NCBI GenBank assembly: GCA_022827345.1
Contig: JAJDTB010000027.1
Location: 186,001-250,000 of the forward strand
Direction of reading: 5' to 3'
Source of the DNA: Gemmatimonadota bacterium
GTDB lineage: Bacteria > Gemmatimonadota > Gemmatimonadetes > Longimicrobiales > Gaopeijiaceae
DNA length: 64,000 nucleotides
Below, piece after piece: positions 58,484 through 64,000 of this stretch. The notes beneath the pieces were generated by a model, which did not search any database, had not been told where the DNA came from, and was given only the letters and a program-made list of their open reading frames with translations. Positions within the stretch are counted from its first letter, which is position 1, and the number at the start of each line of letters is the position of its first letter. The translations under genes and the position numbers were made by a program.

Positions 58484-59853
58484 GTCGCGGCCTCCTCGCT
58501 GCCGCGCATCGGAGGCGGCACCACTTCCTTCATCTCGGCGATCGCCACCGGTGGCAGCAATCGTGTAAAGAGCAGGAACCAGAACCCGAACCAGGCGAAG
58601 CTGCCCAGCAGGATCCCCATCTCGATGACCGACGGACGGTACAGCCCCCACGCCCACGGCTCGTACTCGTGCGACAGCGACGTGACGATGATCACGTAGC
58701 GCTCGAACCACATCCCGATGTTGATGAAGATCGAGATCACGAACAGCGCCGCGATCGATCTTCGCACCCGCTTGAACCAGAGCATGAGCGGTACAAAGCC
58801 GTTGCAGGTCAGCATGATCCAGTTCGCCCACCAGTAGTGCCCGAACACCCGGTTCCAGAACGACCCGCGCTCGGGCGGCTCACCCGAGTACCACGCCAGG
58901 AAGTACTCGGTGAGATAGGCGTACAGCACGATGCTGCTGGTGAGCAGGCACAGCTTCGCCATGGCCTCGAAGTGCTTGACGGTCAGATAATCCTCGAGCC
59001 CGAAGAACTTGCGCATCGGGACCGCCAGCGTGATCACCAGCCCGACCCCCGAGAAGATCGCCCCGGCCACGAAGTACGGCGCGAAGATCGTGGTGTGCCA
59101 CCCCGGCACGATCGCCATGGCGAAGTCCCACGACACCACGGAGTGCACGGAGAGCACCAGCGGTGTCGCGAGCGCGGCCAGGTAGATGTATGCCTTCGAG
59201 AAGTGGTGCCACTCACGGTCCGTGCCGCGCCACCCGAGCGAGATGATCTGGTAGAACTTCTTGCGCAGGCCGCGGGCCTGATCGCGCGCGGCCGCCAGAT
59301 CGGGGATCGTGCCCAGGTAGAAGAAGACGGCCGACACCGTGAAATAGGTCGTGATCGCGAAGACGTCCCAGACCAGCGGCGAGCGGAAGTTCGGCCACAG
59401 GAAACGCGAGTTCGGGTAGGGGATCAGCCAGTACGCGTGCCACACCCGGCCGACGTGGATGAGCGGGAACAGCCCCGCCGTCATCACCGCGAAGACGGTC
59501 ATCGCCTCCGATGCGCGGTAGATCGCCTGCCGCCATGGAGCGCGGAAGAGGAAGAGAATCGCCGAAATCAGCGTGCCCGAGTGCGCGATCCCGACCCAGA
59601 ACACGAAGGTGGTGATGTAGACGCCCCACCCGACCGGCGCGTTCAGTCCCGAGACACCGATCCCCTTGTAGATCTGCCAGAACCAGCAGGCCAGGAAGAC
59701 CGCCACGCCTGTCGCGGCCATGCCGAAGAGGATCCACCAGCCCTTGCCGGGCCGGGACAGCACCTTGAGGACATCGCGGTTGACGGCCTCGTAGGTCCCC
59801 ACGTCGGGGTTCGGCAGCGTCCCCCGCTGCTGCCTCAGCTCTGCGGTCGTCAT
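58480..59853 (-). CDS. actC: Alternative complex III subunit ActC (NrfD-like quinol-binding membrane subunit)
   Basis: 457 residues, ten TM segments. The NrfD/PsrC fold is seen as GVYITTFVFWVGIAHSGTL (the H in this block is part of the quinol site region), FWPNFRSPLVWDVFAITTYF and SVHSVVSWDFAMAIVPGWH. It binds quinol near the periplasmic side and may conduct protons. It begins directly after the actB stop and overlaps actD. Confidence 0.95.
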   Translation of the reverse strand: MTTAELRQQRGTLPNPDVGTYEAVNRDVLKVLSRPGKGWWILFGMAATGVAVFLACWFWQIYKGIGVSGLNAPVGWGVYITTFVFWVGIAHSGTLISAILFLFRAPWRQAIYRASEAMTVFAVMTAGLFPLIHVGRVWHAYWLIPYPNSRFLWPNFRSPLVWDVFAITTYFTVSAVFFYLGTIPDLAAARDQARGLRKKFYQIISLGWRGTDREWHHFSKAYIYLAALATPLVLSVHSVVSWDFAMAIVPGWHTTIFAPYFVAGAIFSGVGLVITLAVPMRKFFGLEDYLTVKHFEAMAKLCLLTSSIVLYAYLTEYFLAWYSGEPPERGSFWNRVFGHYWWANWIMLTCNGFVPLMLWFKRVRRSIAALFVISIFINIGMWFERYVIIVTSLSHEYEPWAWGLYRPSVIEMGILLGSFAWFGFWFLLFTRLLPPVAIAEMKEVVPPPMRGSEEAAT

Positions 59854-62800
59854 CTAGTGTCCGCCCCCTTCCACGTCGTGAAAGGTGACCTTCTTGAGGT
59901 AGTGGACGGCGGGCTGTGTGTTGATGAGAGCATCCAGCACGCGGTAGGTGCGCTCGTCTTCCGCCAGCGCCGCGACCTGCGAATCGTGGTCCTTGATGTT
60001 GCCGAAGCTGATGACGTCGCTCGGACACACGCTCTGGCAGGCCGTGTACACCTCGCCGTCGCGGACCTCGCGTCCCTCGACCGCCGCGCGGTTCCCGGCC
60101 TCGCGGATTCGCTGCACGCAGAAGGTGCACTTCTCCATGACGCCGTTGTCGCGAACCGTCACGTCCGGGTTGAACTGCCAGTTCATCGGCTCGGGGATCT
60201 CCCGGGTGTACCGGTACCAGTTGAAGACCCGGACCTTGTACGGGCAGTTGTTGGCGCAGTAGCGCGTCCCCACGCAGCGGTTGTAGGCCTGCGCGTTGAG
60301 CCCGTCGGGGGTGTGATAGGCGGCGAAGACCGGGCAAACCGGCTCGCACGGCGCATTGTTGCAGTGCTGGCAGAGCATCGGCAGGAAGCGGATGTCCACC
60401 GGGCCGGAGTGGGACGCGTCGACGGTCTCGTAGTACCGCTCGAGGCGCATCCAGTGCATCTCGCGCCCCATCGTGGCCTGCATCTCGCCGACCCACGGGA
60501 TGTTGTTCTCGGCCTGGCACGCCGTAATGCAGGCCCCGCACCCCGTGCACTTGTCGAGGTCCATCGCCATCGCCCACCTGGGGTGGTCCTCGCCGTAGGT
60601 GCCGAAGTCGGAACCGGGCAGCGGGAAGTCCTCCGCGCGACCCTCGGTGTCCACCGTGCGGAAACCGCCGCCCTCCTGCAGCTCGCGGAGCTGGCCGTGG
60701 CCGTCCTCGGCTTCGTGATCCGCCTCCTCCCCGGCGTGGCCCAGCGCGGCCAGCGCCACAGCGGGCGTCACGTTGCGGTCGTCCTGAACCTCGGAGCCCT
60801 CGTTGGTGGTCAGTCGGCGCCACGCCCCCGTCGCGGTGACCGTCGCCCGGGTCGACACCAGCGCGACCGCACCCGAATGGGCGTCGCTGGCGCCGTTGAG
60901 CAGCCCCATGGGATTGACCCCGTTGCCGTTTGCGTACTGGCCGTAGTCGGTGTGGCCGCCGCCCATCGCGATGGCCACCGCATCCTCGCGGATGCCGGGA
61001 TAGGCCCAGACGGGCACTTCGACCGAACCCGCGGCCGTGGCGACCGTCACGATGTCGCCCTCGCGCAGCCCCATGCGCTCCACCGTGGCCGGATTCATCT
61101 CCACCCAGGCGTGCCACATGATCTTCGAGACCGGGTCCGGCAGCTCCTGGAGCCAGGGCCGGTTCGCGTGCGTCCCGTCGCCGAAGCGCGGCGAGGGGTA
61201 CACCAGCAGCGTCAGCTCCCCGTCGCCTCCGATATCGGGAGCGTCGAAGCTGACGGCCGTGGTCGGGGACTGCAGCGCGTCGATCGAGGGCGTCGCGTCG
61301 GCATAGGATACCGAGCCGGTTCGCAGCGCCGTCCGCCAAAGCGCGTTCGGGTCGCCGACGACGCCGGCGGCCTCGCCGTTCCGGGTGAGCCAGAGGTCGA
61401 AGGCACCCCGCAGATACTCGTGGAAGGTGCCCGCGCCGAGATCATTGCCCATGCGCCGGGCCGTATCGAGAAGCACGTCGGCCATCGGCCGCGAATCGAA
61501 CATCGGCAGCGGACGCATGGCCGGCTGCCGGACCGCATAGGTGCCGGGCGCCGGCATGCTGTCACCCCACGACTCCAGCGGATGCGCGTCGGGCAGCACC
61601 AGGTCGGCCAGCGACGAGGTTTCGTCGAGCGCCGTGGCGAACGCCACCTTGAAGGGCACGCCCGCGTACGCTTCGCCAAAGCCCGATCCGGACGGCAGCG
61701 AGTAGGCCGGATTCGTGCCCGACACCACCGCAACGCCGTACTCGCCGGCTTCCATGTCGGCGATGGCATCCCCCATCGCGCCGTAGGCGGACGCCCCGGC
61801 GTCGGGCGCTGCGTCGACGTGCATGGTCCGCCCGAGACTGCCGGCCGCGACGTTCAGGATCAGGACCGCAAGGTTGGCCGCGGTCGCGCCGGTGTGCTGC
61901 CCGGCAAGACCGGGTCCCAGCGCAAGCGCATCGCCAGCCGCGAAGTGATCCGCCAGCGCGCCCAGCGCCTCGGCCTCGACCCCGGCCGCCTCGGCAGCGT
62001 CCTCGAGGGAGTACCGCGCCACCATGTCGGTGTAGGGGCCCGCATCCCCGCCCCGGCGCACCAGCTCGCCCGCCAAAGCGAGCGCGATCGCGGCCTCTGA
62101 ACCGGCCTGCGCGGGGATCCACTCGTCCGCGTTCTGTCCCGTAAGCGACAGCCGCGGCCCCACGAAGACGAAGCGGCCCTTCTCGCCGTGATCCACCCCG
62201 TGCATGCTGGCGAAGTCGGCGGCGAACGTCACCGGCGAGATCCACGTCTCGAGGAAGTCGGCACCGAAGGAGACCAGGAAGCGCGCAGCCGCAATGTCGT
62301 ACCTGGGCAGTGCGCTGACCCCGAACGCGATGTTGACCGCCTCGCGCAGCGCCGCGTCGTCGAGCGCGTCGTGGATGACGTGCTGCCCGTTGAGCGAGCC
62401 GGCCAGCTCTCCCAGGAGCATCTGTTCGGTGGGGCCTCTCGTTCCCGTGAGGAAGAGAGGCCGGCCGCCCGCACTCAGCCGCTCGGCAAGAAGCGCCGAG
62501 GCTTCGTCCCATCCGATCGGCTCGAAGCCGTTCGGTCCGGCACGGAGGGGCGTTGCCAACCGGTCGGGATTGTACAGCCCCTGCAGCGCGGAGACGCCCC
62601 GCGAACAGAGGCCGCCCTTCGACACGGGATGATCCGGGTTGCCCTCGATCATCACTGCGCGTCCCTCGCGGGTCCTCACCCGCACCCCGCACCCGCTCGA
62701 GCACTCGCCGCAGGTCGACGCGTACCAGGTCGCGACCCCCGGCGTGATCTCCTCCGGCGGCGTCACGTACGGGATCAGTCGCTCGATTTCGCCCGTGGAG

Positions 62801-62877
62801 CACCCGGCAACGGTCGCACCTGCACCCCCGGCGCCGAGGACCTTGAAGAAATCGCGCCGCTTGAGGCCGTCGCTCAT
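59854..62877 (-). CDS. actB: Alternative complex III subunit ActB, fused molybdopterin-enzyme-like and iron-sulfur domains
   Basis: 1007 residues. Twin-arginine signal (KRRDFFKVLG). The N-terminal domain (about 45-700) has the molybdopterin oxidoreductase fold; the C-terminal ferredoxin domain (about 770-1000) has four cysteine clusters (CTGCGACITAC, CQHCNNAPCEPVC, CVGTRYCANNCPYK, CTFCVQRI with ACQSVCP). Those bind the three [4Fe-4S] and one [3Fe-4S] known in the complex. The N-terminal domain also keeps C56-x2-C59-x3-C63 and C91, the cluster pattern of true Mo/W enzymes. Electrons from quinol pass through these clusters to the cytochromes. Confidence 0.95.
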   Translation of the reverse strand: MSDGLKRRDFFKVLGAGGAGATVAGCSTGEIERLIPYVTPPEEITPGVATWYASTCGECSSGCGVRVRTREGRAVMIEGNPDHPVSKGGLCSRGVSALQGLYNPDRLATPLRAGPNGFEPIGWDEASALLAERLSAGGRPLFLTGTRGPTEQMLLGELAGSLNGQHVIHDALDDAALREAVNIAFGVSALPRYDIAAARFLVSFGADFLETWISPVTFAADFASMHGVDHGEKGRFVFVGPRLSLTGQNADEWIPAQAGSEAAIALALAGELVRRGGDAGPYTDMVARYSLEDAAEAAGVEAEALGALADHFAAGDALALGPGLAGQHTGATAANLAVLILNVAAGSLGRTMHVDAAPDAGASAYGAMGDAIADMEAGEYGVAVVSGTNPAYSLPSGSGFGEAYAGVPFKVAFATALDETSSLADLVLPDAHPLESWGDSMPAPGTYAVRQPAMRPLPMFDSRPMADVLLDTARRMGNDLGAGTFHEYLRGAFDLWLTRNGEAAGVVGDPNALWRTALRTGSVSYADATPSIDALQSPTTAVSFDAPDIGGDGELTLLVYPSPRFGDGTHANRPWLQELPDPVSKIMWHAWVEMNPATVERMGLREGDIVTVATAAGSVEVPVWAYPGIREDAVAIAMGGGHTDYGQYANGNGVNPMGLLNGASDAHSGAVALVSTRATVTATGAWRRLTTNEGSEVQDDRNVTPAVALAALGHAGEEADHEAEDGHGQLRELQEGGGFRTVDTEGRAEDFPLPGSDFGTYGEDHPRWAMAMDLDKCTGCGACITACQAENNIPWVGEMQATMGREMHWMRLERYYETVDASHSGPVDIRFLPMLCQHCNNAPCEPVCPVFAAYHTPDGLNAQAYNRCVGTRYCANNCPYKVRVFNWYRYTREIPEPMNWQFNPDVTVRDNGVMEKCTFCVQRIREAGNRAAVEGREVRDGEVYTACQSVCPSDVISFGNIKDHDSQVAALAEDERTYRVLDALINTQPAVHYLKKVTFHDVEGGGH

Positions 62878-62896
62878 GGGGACACCGGGAGGGGGA

Positions 62897-63469
62897 CTAG
62901 TAGTGGCATACCGTGCAGTCGCGGGAGGCCCCGCGCTCCAGATGGCAGGAAACGCACCAACCCATCTTCAGGTCGCCCGCCTCCGGGGCCACCTCCTCCA
63001 GCACCCCCATCTCCTGTACCTCGCCGTGGCAGGTCTGACACTCGACCCCGGCGGCGACGTGGCGGAAATGCGGGAAATTGACGTGATCGGAGACCTTGTA
63101 GATCCGGCGCCACGGAATCGGCGTGCCGGTATCGTGGTACTCCCGGACCTTGCTGATCTCTTCCGGATTGGTCCGTCCGTCGATGATCCCCACCTGGTGG
63201 CAGCCGATACAGGTAGCGACGGGTGGAATCCCGGCGTCGACCGACCGCTCAGCGGAGAAATGACAGTACTGACAGTCGATCAGCCACTGCCCGGCGTGGG
63301 TGTTGTGCGGGAACTGGATCGGCTGGGACAGATCGTCCGGTTGCGCGGTCTCGGCATCGCCGCCGCTCTCGGGGGTCTGCTGACCGCCGATCACGGCAAC
63401 CGCCAGGAAGATCGGGACCGCGACGACCGCGGCCACCAGCCACAACCTTTTCATATGAGAGGTAGGCAT
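62897..63469 (-). CDS. actA: Alternative complex III subunit ActA, pentaheme cytochrome c
   Basis: 190 residues. One N-terminal TM anchor (LWLVAAVVAVPIFLAVAVIG), then five CxxCH sites: CQYCH, CIGCH, CQTCH, CVSCH and CTVCH. It is the multiheme subunit that moves electrons from ActB toward cytochrome c. It leads the operon actABCDEF. A consensus promoter lies about 75 bases upstream. The ATG at 63454 is an alternative start. Confidence 0.95.
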   Translation of the reverse strand: MPTSHMKRLWLVAAVVAVPIFLAVAVIGGQQTPESGGDAETAQPDDLSQPIQFPHNTHAGQWLIDCQYCHFSAERSVDAGIPPVATCIGCHQVGIIDGRTNPEEISKVREYHDTGTPIPWRRIYKVSDHVNFPHFRHVAAGVECQTCHGEVQEMGVLEEVAPEAGDLKMGWCVSCHLERGASRDCTVCHY

Positions 63470-63540
63470 CGAAGACCCGTCGCCGGGCCTGGTTCGGGGT
63501 GGATTGAGGGTCCAACAACGTTGGCGAAAAAAGCCGACGC

Positions 63541-63569
63541 AAGGTAGATGCGGCTTTCGGCGATGTCAA
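63541..63569 (-). promoter_or_regulatory. Sigma-70 promoter of the act operon
   Basis: Minus strand: perfect TTGACA (63569-63564), exactly 17 bases, TACCTT (63546-63541). AAAGCCG and CGGCTTTT flank the -10 as an inverted repeat, so a regulator or early RNA hairpin could act here. Confidence 0.7.
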
Positions 63570-63655
63570 CGAGCATGGCGGGGTACAGCACGCGCGCCGC
63601 GGCAACCTCCTCCACGGCCGGACCGCGTCGGGGTGCGCCGACCCTTTTCGTTCGC

Positions 63656-63661
63656 TACACT
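63656..63661 (+). promoter_or_regulatory. Possible -10 element for a leaderless transcript
   Basis: TACACT lies seven bases before the ATG at 63669. No SD is seen. This matches the arrangement at 3806 and 4467. Confidence 0.35.
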
Positions 63662-63668
63662 AATCCGC

Positions 63669-63992
63669 ATGGAGCAGAAGTTGACGCCTTCCGGCGACTC
63701 GGACCCGGGCGGCTCGTCCAGGGAGGCGGGCGGCGACTCCCTGGGCATGCATCTGAAGACCTTTACCCACGAGGGAAGGTTCTGGGACGTTTTTTTCAAG
63801 GTCGTCGATGATCCCGCGGATCCTGATTCCTGCCGGGCCCGGCTCGGTTTCCTGCCGACCGACCGGGCCGATCACGAGGAACCGGTCCACACGGCGGTGA
63901 TTATCATCGAACCCAGTTACGAGGAGGCGCTGGAGGTGGCGCAGGAATTCGACCGCTATCACCTCTCCGCCATGCTTCGCTCCGTGATCTGA
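63669..63992 (+). CDS. Small protein of unknown function
   Basis: 107 residues, complete in the window. The first 25 residues are a Ser/Gly/Asp-rich low-complexity stretch. The rest looks like a compact alpha/beta fold: EGRFWDVFFKVVDDPADPDSCRARLGFLP, then TAVIIIEPSYEEALEVAQEF and YHLSAMLRSVI. I do not recognise a family and see no signal or TM segment. It is divergent from the act operon with a 199-base gap. It has no SD but a TACACT seven bases upstream of the ATG. The alternative, a longer Arg-rich frame to 63504, is rejected. Confidence 0.7.
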   Translation: MEQKLTPSGDSDPGGSSREAGGDSLGMHLKTFTHEGRFWDVFFKVVDDPADPDSCRARLGFLPTDRADHEEPVHTAVIIIEPSYEEALEVAQEFDRYHLSAMLRSVI

Positions 63993-64000
63993 ATCGTTCA

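Noticed and set aside
58669-62100. Long plus-strand open frame (1143 codons) opposite actB/actC
   Set aside because: Arg/His/Asp-rich repeats with no domain; actB and actC on the other strand have clear cofactor motifs.
1-64000. rRNA, tRNA, CRISPR, IS element or prophage
   Set aside because: I saw no regularly spaced repeats, no transposase or integrase, and no recognisable RNA gene. A tRNA could be missed without a covariance search.

Overview
The window is GC-rich chromosomal DNA, densely packed with genes that often overlap by 1-4 bases (ATGA, GTGA, TAGTG junctions) and often start with GTG or TTG. The best guess is a member of the Gemmatimonadota or a related group. The reasons are a complete alternative complex III operon, a second small RpoD-like sigma factor, several families common in that phylum, and the codon and base style. 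This is inference; no rRNA or other decisive marker is present. I saw no rRNA, tRNA, CRISPR array, prophage or insertion sequence. No stretch longer than about 230 bases lacks a gene.

Layout. 0-5 kb: the end of an acyl-CoA dehydrogenase-like gene, heme A synthase and a DUF420 protein, a V4R-like protein, an orphan E1-alpha dehydrogenase, a coiled-coil protein and a GlsB/YeaQ-like membrane protein. 4.8-10.2 kb: M20 dipeptidase, trpE and a TMEM260-like (DUF2723) membrane protein. 10.2-15.2 kb (minus strand): rsgA, a flavin reductase-like protein, a six-TM membrane protein, an Mre11/SbcD-like phosphoesterase and a very short zinc-hook Rad50/SbcC-like protein. The last two have lost key catalytic residues. 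15.3-19 kb: sigma factor, HD hydrolase and a short UvrC-like nuclease. 19-24.4 kb: accessory stretch with three PIN-domain toxin-antitoxin modules around YdeI, DUF1295, cupin and NHL genes. 24.5-33.5 kb: amidohydrolase, signal peptidase I, then a probable beta-alanine/semialdehyde operon (EVE protein, CoA-acylating aldehyde dehydrogenase, class III aminotransferase, small accessory protein, SSS symporter) and an M23 lipoprotein. 33.5-37.4 kb: PEP carboxykinase and malic enzyme-phosphotransacetylase, two gluconeogenic/anaplerotic enzymes. 37.6-47.3 kb: BamA-like protein, second sigma factor, short SSB, DNA polymerase I, cold-shock protein, lytic transglycosylase and orphan ExbB/TolQ. 47.5-55.9 kb: gcvH-gcvP with an MBL hydrolase and a lipoyl-pathway enzyme, then acyl-CoA dehydrogenase, tatA, an MFS transporter and a TrmJ-like methyltransferase. 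56-63.5 kb: actABCDEF (alternative complex III), then a small unknown gene.

How the genes fit together. The organism appears to respire aerobically, passing electrons from quinol through alternative complex III to a heme-A oxidase. CtaA and DUF420 at the left edge and actABCDEF at the right edge are both parts of that chain, although the oxidase itself is not in the window. The gcvHP-lipM group joins glycine cleavage with lipoylation.

Most unusual features. (1) The overlapping membrane protein / Mre11-like / mini-Rad50-like cassette, in which both DNA-repair-type proteins are catalytically degenerate. (2) A 39-bp AT-rich double dyad (two TGTAA-N8-TTACA units 21 bp apart), present exactly three times at about 24-26 kb intervals, always at the 3' ends of genes.
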